A stretch of 64,000 nt of DNA from Perca fluviatilis (GCF_010015445.1 NC_053116.1:32332785-32396784), one strand, 5' to 3'. Shown: positions 22,536 to 36,152, counted from the stretch's first letter. A program made the numbers and translations. Notes: generated from the sequence alone by a model not told the origin.

Positions 22536-24301
22536 GAACCTACCCCCTGACATGAACACACTGATTTTCAGCTTTTAGTGGGACAAAAGTGCATCAAGTC
22601 AAACTTTATTATCCCACCGGGGGAAATTTGGTTGTGTAATTCCAAGTGAAGTGTTGCAGCTGGAATAAATCCATCCACAGGAAAATTGCACATGTATAGA
22701 AGAAGACAGAACAATTTATAAATTGTGACATAGTGGTTCTGAGCTGATAATGACATTCAAATTACAGCCAGAGTCCACAGACAATATTCATCAGATTACA
22801 TTAGTGACACTGGGCAATGCGTGTTTATGTTTGTTATTGCTCATTTCAGTGGGTGAAATAATATAATGCACTTAGTCAGTACACTGTAATGAGATACATT
22901 GGGAAAGGCAGTTCAGCAATCACATCATCAACCCAAAACCGTACATCTTTCCTCAGGCTATTGTGTGTGTTGTGGCAGTTTAAACACCTTAAACTGCAGG
23001 GTGGAGCTGATTGGCCAAACTTCAAATTCAGTCTATTAAAATCAACCTGGGAGGCTCTCTGCTGTAAACCCAGAAAGTCAGCTATTAACCCAAAGCAGAG
23101 AATAGAGTCCAAACCCTGTTTGGGTAATTTATGGACACGGTGGGAGATTGGCGACACACTCTGAGAGCTGGACCTTTAATGCAGCCATAACCCTGCACAC
23201 ACACCGAATGTCTTCCACATATCCGAAATGTACTACGACTTACTTTGTCACACACCATATGCTTGTGTATTTTAAGAGTTTAGGTGCAATAACATTGTTA
23301 GGGGTAATGGTGTGTACAGTGTGTGTGTATCCAGCCAAATAACTACACCATAGTGGAGTAGATTGTTAGGCCGATAACTTAATTGCTGGGCATGTTGATG
23401 CATAATGCTACATTGAGCAATTATTTAGCTGTAGACCAATGTAATCAATGTCAGCTGCAAAGTGCATGCTTTATGTAAAAATACAGAACATATTTTAGTC
23501 CCCTGAATTATTGTAACAGAACACTATTAGCAGATCCTCCCACATGCATGTCTGTGCAATATACCACATGCAAAATAAAGATTTGACACTAATCATGAAT
23601 GAGTGTACTTTTGAGTTTTACATGAGACCCTAGAGTCTCCTCCAGCTGCAATAAAACCTTTGATAAAGGATCCAAAGCCACAGAGCCTCTGTGTGAAAGT
23701 GCTGCTCCCCATCTGCAGTACTGTCTCATTCATCTTAACCTGCTAGTGTGCAACAGTCACATATTTTAGCGGTCACTTCTGAGGCCATTTCATCCTCAAG
23801 AACATGTTTTATGAGGATTTTAAAATGCTGTTGTTAAACTAAAAGTGAAAGTGCAGTGAAGCAAACAGTACATACGGGTGGAACATGTGACCTCACGTGC
23901 TAAAGAAGAATCCATGCACACATATCAAAAACTCTGATACTCAAGCTCAACAATAATAGCTGAATTATCGCTTGAGAAAGCTCTTTCCACAAGCTTGCGC
24001 CTTGTAAATATTTCCAAATCCATTACAGTACATGATTTACTGTTTCAATCAACACCTCTAATCCAAATTACTGTAAAACATAACTTATACATAATACACA
24101 AATGGAAAAGCCAATATGGATGAGATACTGAAAAAAAATTGAGAAAAAAAGAGAATGGGCATTTCAAAATAAAATAATGTAGTTGTTTTTTATGGGTCTG
24201 TAACATGAGATAAGATGATATTTAAGCAGACAAGATACAGGAAATAATTCAGGTAAAAACCAAAACGTGTGAGATGATACTGTAAATGCAGTTTATTTAA
24301 A
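22536..24301. other. Intergenic, mostly unrecognised
   Basis: Contains one short segment (22596-22650, with TTTATTATCCCACCGGGGGA) resembling a repeat often seen in teleosts. Otherwise nothing recognised; no gene. Confidence 0.5.
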
Positions 24302-24305
24302 TTAA

Positions 24306-24620
24306 AGGAGACATATAATGCTCATTTCTTAAGTCCATACTTGTATTTTGTTTTTTTACTATAACATGTTTACATGCTTTATTGTTAAAAAAACACATTA
24401 TTTTTCTCGTACTGTCTGTCTGAATATACCTGTATTCACCTTCTGTCTGAAACGCTCTATTTTAGTGCCTCGCTCTTTAAGCCCCTGTCCCAAAATGCCC
24501 AGTCTTTCTGATTGTTTTGTTGAATCCCATGTTTTCGGATCTAGGCAGCACACAAAAACCCTCAGACCCAAACGTATGTGCACGGGAACTGACATTTTTT
24601 TTTTTCATGATATGTCCCCT
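24306..24620. mobile_element. TTAA-flanked MITE, 315 bp
   Basis: TTAA at 24302-24305 and 24621-24624. Ends AGGAGACATATAATGC and, reversed, AGGGGACATATCATGA. A typical teleost TTAA MITE with no coding capacity. Confidence 0.85.
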
Positions 24621-25090
24621 TTAAATACAATGAGATGAGATAAGGTTCTGTTTAGTGGAATGATGAGTAGAGAGGACATTTTTGAGATAAGTAACATAAG
24701 ATTCACTGGGATTAAATATATTACATTAAGTAAAACATTTAATTAAATTAAGTGGGATAAAGTGAGTTAAACAAAAGTTAATATATAGTGTGTGTATAAA
24801 GCTACAGTAAGAAACAAATAAATGAAATGAGAAGCTGTGGGATGTGGTCCGAGTGGGATGAAAGAATATGCACATTCATGACATTTCCTGTACCATATGT
24901 AATTATGATTAATATGTTCACTGTGTGTATTGGCAGGCTTTGTATATGGAAATGTGAATGAGTTTTCTTTTGTTTCATCAGTAATTGGCTGTATCTCCCC
25001 TGGCCTGGCCCGAGTCCTGCTCTGTTCCTGGCTGGATGACAGTGTCATTGACCTGATGGAAACACTGCTCAGCCTGCCAGCCGGACCACA

Positions 25091-25091
25091 C

Positions 25092-25132
<41 letters not shown>

Positions 25133-25160
25133 CCACAGGCACAGGCACAGGCACAGGCAC
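25091..25160. repeat. CACAGG hexanucleotide tandem array
   Basis: About 11 copies of ACAGGC with one CACAGC variant. It lies some 40 bp upstream of the duplicated 36-bp block at 25201. Confidence 0.92.
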
Positions 25161-25200
25161 ACACAGATCACGTTTTATCAGATGATGTCGGTATCTTGCC

Positions 25201-25325
25201 CAGCGCTCTGTCAGGTCATCATCGCCTAGCTGACACGCACACACACGCACACACGCACGCACACACAAACACACACACACGCGCGCACACGCACACACAC
25301 GCACATGCACACACACACACACACA
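25201..25325. repeat. 36-bp block plus interrupted (AC)n, second copy
   Basis: 25201-25236 is identical to 6591-6626 and, as there, runs directly into CA repeats (here interrupted by CG steps, to about 25325). Confidence 0.9.
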
Positions 25326-27090
25326 TTGCACATTGCTAAACACTAGCAATGTTTGATGTAAGCCAACAATTACATCAAATGGAGAAAAAAAAGACCACAC
25401 CATTTTACTTTATTTAAATGTATGACATTATAACAATCAACAAAAAGATCATATTAGCATCTTTACTTACCCTTTACTAGAAAGCAGGTACACTTTAGTC
25501 GAAAAGTCACAACGTTAAGTGGTACTAACAACATGGAAAGTTTCACTGTTATGGGATGGTCACTTTACATGAGTATTACCGAACAATAACTTGTTGAAAA
25601 TAGCATGATTACATTGAAGTGTAAAATGCCATTTCAGTACAGACAAATATCAAACAAAGTATCAAACAGATATTACTGGGATACTACAGATGAACATGTA
25701 ATATCTTCATTACAATTATAGACACCACCGACATCTATCGCTGTAACAATTTGGCCACAATTAAGCACTTACACAGAAATAATGCACAACTCTCCACTTA
25801 AGCCAATAAATTCCAATTCGTAAGGGTAGTTTAATCCACCTGGCCTTCTGAATAGATTCACAGGGACAACATAAAAAATAAAATGTACTAAATCGTATCT
25901 GACTGAACAGGGGCAAGCATTAACCCTGCATTTTGTGCATAGTACTAAGTGTACTTTTAAACCCTGGTTTGGCAGTGACTTCTTATTTCCAGAGAAAAAA
26001 AAACGCCACCACTTATGCTATGATGCAATTGATAATTTGCAGACAATGATGAAAATATATTTTGCTTGATTGGATGTTACGCAGCTGTATGGATGGACCA
26101 CAATGGGTTGCTTATGGTATCGCTGTACATGCACGTTTGTGAAAAATAATACGTGTACCTGTCCCATCCCAATGCCTCGAGATCCCCCCCCCCCAGAAGA
26201 GCTGAAGGACGTGGGAAACAAAGTCTGGGCTACCCTGCTTGCTTCCACTGCAAACACGAATTCTGATAAGTGCCCGAAAATAGATGAGGATTGGTGGATT
26301 CATAAAGTCCTGAACGGAAATATTTTGGTCTTACACCAGTTTCACTGATCCCTGTAAAGATGACAAGTACAAGGATTGGGTGAGGGGTAGGAAATAACTC
26401 AAACTCTTTCAGATGTCTTCTCATTGAGTCTGTTTAAATCTCACTGCGGCCCAGTAAACACGGCAGCGTTTATTTACCTGCCACCGTCACAGTGTGCTTC
26501 TGTGTGAGTGTACATATACTGCACCTCGTCGGTATATTTAGATTACTACTGTATGTGTATGTGTTCAGCTAGCTCTTGGCCTCCTGACCGAATTTGAGAT
26601 CCAAATAAGTACCTTCATTATTGTAATTTCAAATAATTCTTCTCCATTTGGGCAAAATGACCAATAAACACCTCAATTATGGCCTGTCCACCCATGGGGC
26701 GCAGCCAACCGCAAGAGTCTCGTTACAAATTAATCTTTGGTTCTACGGGTGTGGTCGAGCTCTGTTGACGTTTTGACTGATTTTACTGTCATTTGGTTGA
26801 GTAGACCAAAAAGAGGCATAAGCTGTCCTAAAACGATGTACTGTTCATGTCACTGAAAAGATAGGTAGTATAAATACAGGTTTATAACATTTTTGAATTA
26901 TTATACAGAAAAAGTTGAACACATTTTTTTACTTTTGTCCAGCATGAAAACATGAAGAGTGTTACAAGAAGGGAGGGCATTCCATGTGCAACACACTTTA
27001 AAAAGTTGCATTTTTTTAGTGAGGTTGTTGGGTGAACTTCTTCATAACAAAAGGCATGCAATAATTATATAGTATAAGTATAATTTAAAT
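25326..27090. other. Intergenic, nothing recognised
   Basis: No gene, microsatellite or TIR pair identified. A (C)9 run lies at about 26187-26195. Confidence 0.5.
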
Positions 27091-27624
27091 CTTGTGTTGT
27101 GTTCGGGTCAAATTTGACCCGTTGTCTAAATGTCTATATCAGAAATATGGGTTTCTTCAAAATAACACGGATGATTCCATACAACGCCTTTTCACAAGAA
27201 CAACAAAAATCTCTACTTTCATGGAATTTTGTGTGTTTTGTTCAGTGTTTTAGTATTTGAAAAGAAATTTAAATTTTTCGAAACAGTATCCTGACTGAAC
27301 CTTGACCCTTCTGTGATTATCCTTCCTTTAATATTAGTCTAAATAATTCATTATTTCGGCTTTTTAACTCAAGAATTAGGCATAATTTCCTATAAATTAG
27401 TTTTTTTTGGATTATCCATAAATTCCAGAAATAATTGTATATCTTACAATGAGTTGGTGTTAGTGGTGTTTATACATGGTGGTGAAAAGAAGCATTAAAC
27501 GTCAAAGTGCCAAAATCATTGAAAAAAAGCGCCAAGAGAGACAAAAACGTTAGAGAAAGTGATTTTCGGTTTTGACCGGGGAGGACGATGCATGGTCGAA
27601 AGGAAGACAACCCAAGGGTTAAAG
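27091..27624. mobile_element. Probable MITE with CTTGTGTTGTGTTC ends
   Basis: Left end CTTGTGTTGTGTTCGGGTCA with an adjacent GGGTCAAATTTGACCC palindrome. Right end, reversed, AACCCTTGGGTTGTCTTCCT. This matches a TIR family common in teleosts. About 530 bp, no protein. Confidence 0.6.
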
Positions 27625-29505
27625 CGGTGTTATTTTTACATTAACAATGGACCACAAGACTCATCACCAGGGTGAAAGTAAATAATTAGTCTAGTCTAGT
27701 TATTGAAACAAAGTGTTTTCTTTTTTTTTGTGTTCAAGTATTTTTTTTAAATGGGTAATTTTTACTTTTACATAAGTACTTTTTTAAAGAATTTTTGGGG
27801 GGCCAGTGGATAGACAGGAAAAATTTTTGCGTTTTTATTTTGGGCGGGAAGGGTGCATAGCGACGGTCGCACCCGGCCCGGGGCCTTGTATTTATTGAAC
27901 AGTACAAATGCACAACAATGCAATTAAATAAAGGACCACGTCCTCATGGGTTATGGTTAGCATCATTGTACCTCAATCTAATTAACATAAGGGGTCAAGT
28001 CCCCCTTGTGTAAAAAAATGTAACGCAGTAAAGTTTATGAATTTGTACACAAATACTTGTAGTTTTACTTGAGTACAATATTCTAGTAGTCAGCCCCAAA
28101 TTAGCGACTAGCTGGTGAACATAGTGCAGCATTTAGCGACTAAAGATCCAGATAATTCTCTCAGCAGTTGTTGGAGAGTTGGAACTGAAAAAAAAAGAAA
28201 GAAAAAACTGTCTCTCAAAAAAATAAAAAGTGACATGAAGAAAATATCAGAAGATTGAAAACACATCAGAATGCAAAATCATTTTTTTTTTAATGCCTGT
28301 GTTTTATTTTTCAGTGGAACTTGTATCAGTGCCAATACATGTTTCGGTGCCAATACAACTTATTCCAATACAATCTTTTCAATACGAATGTTTCCTCATT
28401 CAGTTCAGGTCTCGTTTTCAATGCCAAATTTGATTTTCGATGCCAAAGTTTACTGCCTCTTGTCACAAGCTCCATAGATCCAGAGGGGGCAGGGAAGAAA
28501 GATTGAAAGAAGATAACAGTGCAAGCAATTAAAAGTATGAAAGGAGCCTCAAAAGATCTCACGTCTTTTGATGGTGGTTTGATGAGATTGCGATTGTTAG
28601 ATATTTTTGGGCAGCTTGCCCTCGCTCATCAGTATGACTCACTCATCACGTTGTTGTTGTTGTTGCCGCGGGCTGTTTCATGCGTTATATTTTTTACAAA
28701 AAGTGAGCAAACCTTAGAAATGACTAATGATCTGTTAGCGTGTATAATATCACAAGTCAATATGCTTTTTTTTTGGTCAACTGGCAGCATACTGCATGCG
28801 TCTCTTCTGTTATGCTACTTAGTTGGGAACCATAAAATGGCAGCAAATGCTCTGCACTTTTCTCAATTCGTAGAGAAGCATGTAATCCTCCCTTTAAAGT
28901 TACGCCATGAAAATTCCCTAAAGTGTTTTTTTCACAGTGACAGGAAGAAAGACTATCAGTGATGTAGGACAGTCTCCGTGTTCAATTAGCCTCACGCTGC
29001 GGCCCACAGGCATTATTTGGAGTCAGAACATTCCATTTCATAGCAGAAAACCATTTTTCAGAGTTCCCTTTTTCATTTCATCTCTCAGTTCGTTGCTGAA
29101 TTTGGTGCAGTCAGTGCATCAGAGGGATTCATTGTAAGCAGCAGCTCAATATGTTCGACTGCATAGAGCTTGGCTCTGTCGAGTAAATCTGCGGTCATAC
29201 CCTATAGAGCATTAACATTTTTTTTTGCTTGTGTATCTTCTACACACACTGGCTGTTATGGCGGTTGAGTTTTCTACAGTGCCAGCATTTTTTGGTATCT
29301 AAATTAAGACATAGGGGCACATCACAGTTGTCCAGTGATTCCTGATATTTCTGTAGAACCAAACAGTTCAGGAAACCAGTGCTAAATTTCAATGTAACTC
29401 CAGTGAGTTACATTAAATGACTGGTGGGTAATTTGAGTAGCGGAACAAAGTCGACCAGATGAGATTCATTAGGTAAAACGCTCCCTTCTTTTAACCCCCC
29501 ACGCA

Positions 29506-29510
<5 letters not shown>
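27625..29510. other. Intergenic; short imperfect repeats at 28330-28450
   Basis: Mostly unrecognised. At 28332-28445 the motif TGCCAATAC / TCCAATAC / TGCCAAA recurs five or so times at irregular spacing. An open frame of 147 codons (28519-28962) has no recognisable domain and is not called a gene. Confidence 0.45.

Positions 29511-29538
<28 letters not shown>
29511..29538. repeat. (TG)n microsatellite
   Basis: About 14 TG units. Confidence 0.9.
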
Positions 29539-29541
<3 letters not shown>

Positions 29542-29604
29542 CTATATACTGCCTACTGAGAATTTGCAACACATGCATGAAGACACAGCTCTCTCTCTCT
29601 TTGT

Positions 29605-29606
<2 letters not shown>

Positions 29607-29700
<94 letters not shown>
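29607..29700. repeat. (CA)n microsatellite, about 47 units
   Basis: Uninterrupted CA run, preceded by a short CTCTCT stretch. Confidence 0.97.
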
Positions 29701-29702
<2 letters not shown>

Positions 29703-31842
29703 AAAAGTAAACTTCCCAAGGTGTTCTATGAAAGAGGCTTGTGTTTCGACTTTATTTTCCACCACACTCGGTGAACTCAGTGAACACAAGCCAGCACTTA
29801 TGGAAACAAGTACGCCAGGAAGTTGAAGGGAAAACCTGCCCAAAAAACTGATTTTGCAATACTTCACTTATCCCTGTAGGATGATTATCTTCTCTCTTGT
29901 CCCCTAAAACGGACATCAGAGGTCAGCTACAGAAAAAGCCTACCGGGAGCTGCCTGGTGGGGATAAAGTGTCTTACGCACAGACTTACCACCCCAACCTC
30001 TTGTGATTAATTTGCTTACATTAAGCCACATCAAAGCAGAAATGTCAAAACTAGATTGCTGACAACTTTTGGTGCTGCACCACTGCTATTGTCGGCAAGT
30101 TCATTTGAGTTTCTGCATCAAATTGGGCTTAACGTGATTTTTTATTGCAGTTAGAGCCAGAGGTGTGTAAAACTCATCCGCTGACAGCAGTGAAAAGCTC
30201 TGTGGGTGAGTTTAATATCTCTGTATGGGAACTTGAACCAGTATTGTGTGACCGTGTTGTGTGTGAACAGTTAACTTTGTTAAATACTGTATGTGGGGTT
30301 TTTCTTTTGCAGGGGGGGAGTGTTCCACCAAAACAAGTTCCTTCCCAAAAACTATTTTGCAGAGCCACCATTTCTGCGACTGGAGCTTAGCCCCTCCCCC
30401 ACCCACCCCCCAAGATGATTGTGATTGGTTTAAAGAAATAGCGAACCTCTGCTTCTCAAGACAAGTCCCCAGGGACTGAGCCACTGCCGCTACAATTTTC
30501 TGTGTGTTACATCTTTAATGTGGCTGAAATGAATAAAAACAACAAACTCACCCTGACATTTTTACTTGCTCGACTACTTCTCTCTAGAATGTCTGCAGTA
30601 AAACTCCTGTTGCGTACACCGGGCACACCATACAGACAGAAGTAGTACATAGAAAACAATAAGCTGGGGTTTTGATGCACTGTTGGCTACAATGTATTTA
30701 GAAGTGAATTGCTATAATATAAATATGGGAGAACTTGACAGACTACTTTGGGTCACCGCTTTTTCTGCACCTACCATAGCTCAAGTTAGCTCACTTTGGA
30801 CAGTTAAAAACAGCAACATTCAAGTAACTCACAAAGGGACTCATCTCAGCACAAAGAATGGTCTGGGTCTGTGATTTGCCCCCCTCCCTCCTACACAAAC
30901 CACTCAGGTGCCATATTTCATTTGAGATGCCAAATTGTGCTGAAAGGATGTAGTTGCAAACCATGATATGACATGGGAACAACGCTGGAAGACACACTGC
31001 ATATCCACAAGGGAGAAAGGAACATGTAAAAAGTCAGTTTTGCAAGATAATAACGAATACTGAATTCATGTTCTTTTTCTTTATGGTCTTCTTATTAATT
31101 CAATCCTTCATAAGACAGCTTTTGTCCTGAGGAGAAAACTGTACTAGCAGTGTGTGAGACATGGCTGACACTTGGCCTGACAGACGTTAGTTTGTGTTAG
31201 AACATGCTAGGCGAAACCAGATGATGAAATTATGGGTTTACTTAAAAGGTCTCCTGTTGCCTGTAGGTGAGTGTATGTGCATCTGCACATTTGTGCGTTA
31301 TTGCTGTGTGTTGTAAGTCTTGTGCGTGTGCTTATGAACCATAAGTGTGTATGTTCCTGTGTATGAGTTTGGTTAAGAAGCCTCCCCTCTATAGAACCAA
31401 ATAAGGGCTGTTAGTATTTTGAGCTTGTGAAATGATGTTTAGCTGTAAAATTATTTTGTGCATATGTAATTAAAATTTGTGGAGGTGGTTTCCAATGCTG
31501 TAGATGCGTAAATCACCATGCTTATCAATATCCCTTCCCCATCAGTCAGGCACAAGATCTGACCATAATTACACTTGTGCTTTCCATAAACTGGCGTTGC
31601 TTTAGCTTATTATTTCAGTTGCAACCCTGGCAGTGGTAAGCGATCGTGAGAGCAAATAAAAAATCTAAAAACATAATTCAAACCGATGTGCACATTAACA
31701 CATGGCTCAACAAGGCGACAAATAGCCTATATGTAATTCCCTCCTCTGAAAATCTATATCTTTCATAAAAATACCCATTAGAGAATGTTAACAGGGTTGT
31801 CGGTCTCTAAATGTTTGAACTTTAATGAGTGCGTCTCTCTCT
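29701..31842. other. Intergenic; one MITE fragment, otherwise unrecognised
   Basis: Apart from the MITE fragment at 30316-30445 I see no gene or named element. Confidence 0.5.
30316..30445 (+). mobile_element. TAGTCT-end MITE, internal fragment
   Basis: Contains GTTCCACCAAAACAAGTTCC and AAGATGATTGTGATTGGTTT in the same order as the 11744 copy, with a C-rich insertion between. Neither terminus is present. Confidence 0.7.
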
Positions 31843-32130
31843 CTCCACGCACCGAGCTCCACCTGTTCTTCTAAGAACGGTGACGCCGTTATCAACCGAG
31901 TATTGATTGGTCAGTAGGCGGTGCTTTTACACCGGTTGATCTCTAATCTCCAACATAACCTGCTCCAGAGCAGGTTAGGTGTTCAGCATAAGTTACTACG
32001 GTGATTTAAACCGGTAACAAGTGATCCACCGTCGTGATACACAAAACCCTAGGTTGAACCTGAAGTTACCTCGTTAACGCCAAATCTTGCTTCGTAGTAC
32101 AGGCCTCTGATTGGACAGTTTGACTTGGCT
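31843..32130. repeat. Probable teleost interspersed repeat
   Basis: The sequence (for example GTGATTTAAACCGGTAACAA and TGATCCACCGTCGTGATACA) is GC-richer than its surroundings and resembles a repeat I have seen widely in teleost genomes. Boundaries and class are unknown. Confidence 0.35.
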
Positions 32131-32840
32131 AATGTGCTGATTTGCTCAGCTCAGGCATAAAAACAGGGTCAAAATGTGTGCTTGTAACATCAGGGATGGA
32201 GATGTGTGTGTCCGTCGCACAGACCTTTTGAAACCTCACTGGTGAAAACATTCCTCCACACATGACATGAGAATGACACATGCAGTAAATAATTCCACAG
32301 CCACAAAACTTTGATTTTTACACTTGTGCAAATGACATCTGTGTACACAAAACCTTTTTTCACACAAGCGCAAAACAATTCTACAGCTGAATATCATTTT
32401 GCAAGCTCAAAATATTAACGACCCTTTTGATTCCATACCTCTCCATCTGCACAACAGCAGACGCAGCGCTAGCAAACAGCTTTTTTCCTCCACCCCTCGC
32501 TGTGAATTCCTTACATTCACAAGACCTGAGGGCAAGTCGGAATGAGAGCGCTCGTCACAAGTGTGTTATGTTTCCCCTGCTCTCCTTTTTACAGCGCTCT
32601 CCTGTGCCTATTTTAAAAGTGTGCGTGTGTGTGTATGTGTGCCTCTAATTCATTGCTTCTTTTCTTAAAGTGCTGTTAGAGTGAGTGTAAATAAGTATAA
32701 TGTAGCCGCAGAGCTCCTATGTAGCTGTAAATAACGTGTGGTAAAAGGTGGCAAGACTGGGAGGGCGGTACATGTGTTGCTTATTTTATGGCTCCCATGT
32801 GCAGGAATATACACATATATGTATGTAAGCCAAGCCACAA

Positions 32841-32845
<5 letters not shown>

Positions 32846-32931
<86 letters not shown>

Positions 32932-32936
32932 ATTAC

Positions 32937-33007
<71 letters not shown>
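32846..33007. repeat. Compound (AC)n-(GA)n microsatellite
   Basis: About 42 AC units (32846-32929), an 11-bp spacer, then about 28 GA units (32941-32995) and a short interrupted GA tail to 33007. Confidence 0.96.
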
Positions 33008-34063
33008 TGTGTTGAGGTTAAGCGTCCTTTCTCTCACTGCAGCTACTTGAGACACGGCAGGTACGTGCTGACAAAATTAACCCTCCCTGCACCCCCCACC
33101 CCCTCAACAACTCAAATGTCCTAGTTTTCCAAAACACAACTTCTTTTGTCTCTTTCTCTCTCTGGCCCGTTCCCATGCATATTATCTTCTTTCGTCATGT
33201 GAGTGTTTGCTCTGGTCTTTTCATCAAAAATAAATAACTGACACAGATTGACACGGACATACACTAAATGGCAGCGAACAAACGGAAAAGGAAAGTTCTG
33301 AAGTGTTTCAGTGTTTTAAAGGCAAACGTTTAATCTCTTGACATCACAAAAAAAAACTTTGAAGATGCAACCCGCCATGGATAACACAAAGTATGTTTTG
33401 AGTTTTCTCCAACCGGGAACGCTATGTGACCAAATCACAGAATAGAGTGCTGAGGTCACAAATTGGGCGAGTAATAGGTTCAGTATGCTTTTAATGGAGT
33501 AGTTTGTACAAAGCACACACTTTTGTGTTCTAGTTCTGTGAGAAATATGAAACCAGAGCTCAAGAAAGTTCAAATCCTGCCGACTGTACTTCTGCATACC
33601 CGGGCAATCGCTGTGTGGTTTCAGAAAGTAACATAAATTTATATATGCAGCCTGCTCAATTCCAACGTCAGAAAGATTGGATGGGAGGGGTGCACACGTC
33701 ACAGTAGTGACGCTTTGAAAGATATCTATTTATTTAGAGGTCAGAGAAAGTTTTAGCTTTGGTGACTTATTTTCCTCCTACTCTCTGCTTCTTTTGTTTC
33801 ACAGTAATCCAAATTTAAAGGCATGACCTCTGGCAAAAGGTCCAGGCTTAAACGTCCATGATATTTCCTTTTAATGCGTCATTGGTCTAATTAGGCTTCC
33901 ATATCAATGGCCCTCAGGCCAAACTTAGTTCTCCAAAACATTATTGTTTGTCCGCCAAATGGCTCATTATAGTGATAAGGCTTTGCTTTTGGTCTGTTTA
34001 TGATACATTTAAATTACATATCAAAGGAATGATATTATCAGGGGTAGCTGAGCTAGGACTACT
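33008..34063. other. Intergenic, nothing recognised
   Basis: A minus-strand frame of 128 codons (33702-33316) has no recognisable domain. Confidence 0.5.
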
Positions 34064-34071
34064 GCTATACC

Positions 34072-35446
34072 CAGGGGCGGACTGGGACAACAATTCGTCA
34101 ACGACAATTCCGTCCCTTACCGGCCCAATTTCAGACGGGGACGTACTGTGCTTTATAATTGCAAAAATCAGGCTCACACGGCACCAGTGTTATGCGGTTC
34201 ACTTACAGGCTTTCATGAGTAAATCAGTCCCTCCAGAAAAACGCAATTATGCGATCGCATAATTCAATGCATAATCAGCCAGAGTCCGCATATTCATGCG
34301 GGGGCCGCATTTTTTTAAAATATGCCGCACTTTCTTCGCATAAATTGCCGATTTCCTTGCATGATTTCACAATCCCTGCATTTTCGTTGCAAAAAAGTCA
34401 CATAGATCTTAGCAGAAAGTTGAAAAAATGTTGCGTTTACTTCACACAAGAGCAGCCATTTTCCCCTGTTGCCATGGGAACGTTATGAAGTGACGTAATT
34501 ACGCGACGTGAACATCATGGAAAAGCAGGTGTTGGAGGTTGAATTTGACATGTACTTTGAGTCTCTTAAGTTGGATCCAATAAGAAAGCTATCTTGATAT
34601 CTGATGTCTACTCAAATCTCTTTGTTTAAGTGCTCCTGCTGTCTTTTATTAACGATTTTTGAAAGTCTGTCTCTTTTGTATCTTTTATTTCCCTCTGTTT
34701 AGACTATTACTTTTATTTTTACTTTAATATTATATTATTTGTATATATTTTTGTATCTTATTTGTTTACTTATTGCAATGACTGAATATCTGTAAACTAT
34801 TTTTGGAAATTAGGTTTAAAAAAAAGCAGGGTTTTGGGGGAATCACTTTTTCTTCTCTTTTTCATCAAACCGCAGTTTCCGCAATATTTGCAAGTTCCCG
34901 CATTTTTTGCAAGTTCCCGCATATTCCATCGCAGTTTTTAAGAAAACGTGTAATCAAGGATTTTTCCCCTCAACAATCACAAAAAAACTCTCCAGTTTTT
35001 CTGGAAGAACTGGTAAATACTACAACCACAACAATATTGGTTAACTTTAGTTGCACCTTACTTTTTCAGCACCTCCTTTTCTCTTCTAACTTTTTTTTTC
35101 TCCATTTGGCAGTGGTTTTCACGTAGGCCATACTTGTTATTTCACTTTAATTCTGTGCGATTTGAATCACGACCCCTGAACTGTCTGGGCCGATCCACTT
35201 GGGGGCGGCTGGCTCCCGCTCGCCACGTGAACGACAGTATGGTGTTGATTATGATTAAATATCCAGCCTCTAACCCCCCCCCCCTCACACAAAAGTGGGC
35301 AAGCCCATTCTATTTAGTAGGCTGGTATGATATGCCAATGTTGCCGCCTGTGTTGAATTTCTTTTTTCCAGCGGCACAAATCGGCACAAGAGTGCATCGG
35401 CCCTTCTGGCATTTGCCAGAACTGACAGATTGCCAGTCCGCCCATG
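34072..35446. mobile_element. hAT-type element, outer of a nested pair
   Basis: Ends CAGGGGCGGACTGGGACA and, reversed, CATGGGCGGACTGGCAAT. The 8-bp flanks GCTATACC (34064-34071) and GCTATGCC (35447-35454) differ at one base. It is interrupted by the element at 34225-35012, leaving about 0.58 kb of its own. Confidence 0.85.
34225..35012. mobile_element. TIR element nested in the 34072 element
   Basis: Ends CAGTCCCTCCAGAAAAACG and, reversed, CAGTTCTTCCAGAAAAACTG. The flanks are GTAAAT at 34219-34224 and 35013-35018, a perfect 6-bp direct repeat. The interior has strand-symmetric GCG-ATCGC-ATAATTC and GCAAGTTCCCGCAT motifs and a short frame starting MEKQVLEVEFDMYFESLKLD at about 34518. Superfamily uncertain: a 6-bp duplication is unusual for hAT. 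Confidence 0.75.
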
Positions 35447-35454
35447 GCTATGCC

Positions 35455-36115
35455 CTTTTGTCACCAAAATAAGCGTGCATGTGCATGTTTTTGAACGCAG
35501 GAAAACCCACTCAAAATAGGCGATAGACTTAGTAGACGAGTATGCCTATCTGTCTGTTGGAGGTCATGAACGTGCCATACAATAGGGTTGGTAAGCAGCA
35601 TGGGGGCCAGTGAAAATGTTACAGTGGTTATTTGGGAGATGGGCTCTGTGAGTTGCTGGTTTACTACTGCATTCATTGGTTAGTTAGTTTGTTAGTTCTG
35701 TTAGGTCCTAACCCTTTTAGAACACCAAAGTCACACATAACACAAACTAGCCAATTTGCATTATTACGCCATGCAGGTTGAAGTGGTCTATTGAGAGTCT
35801 TCCCCACAAAATAATTCTTAAAGGATGCTGGGCTGGAACAACCTCATTGGCAGAAACATTGGATGATTCCTTAAAAGCGCAGATTACTTCCAATGCCAAT
35901 GTATTTTTTAACATCCAATGCCCAAAACTTAAAGATAATTTATTTTTACAATATCCAAGAGAAATCAGTTAAAGTGATAATTGAAGCTTAATTATGGTAA
36001 ACACACAAAAAATGTTTTCAAAGGGGTTCGCAATGGAGGTAAGCATTTCTGCTCTGACAGTGACATGAATGACGATGATAACAAACATGTCTATGCATGC
36101 ACACATGTGTGCACA

Positions 36116-36152
<37 letters not shown>

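Noticed and set aside
24930..25229. Arg-His repeat protein frame
   Set aside because: It arises from the CACAGG hexamer array.
28519..28962. 147-codon open frame on the plus strand
   Set aside because: No recognisable domain, no codon or splice signs and no neighbouring exons; such lengths occur by chance in this AT-rich sequence.
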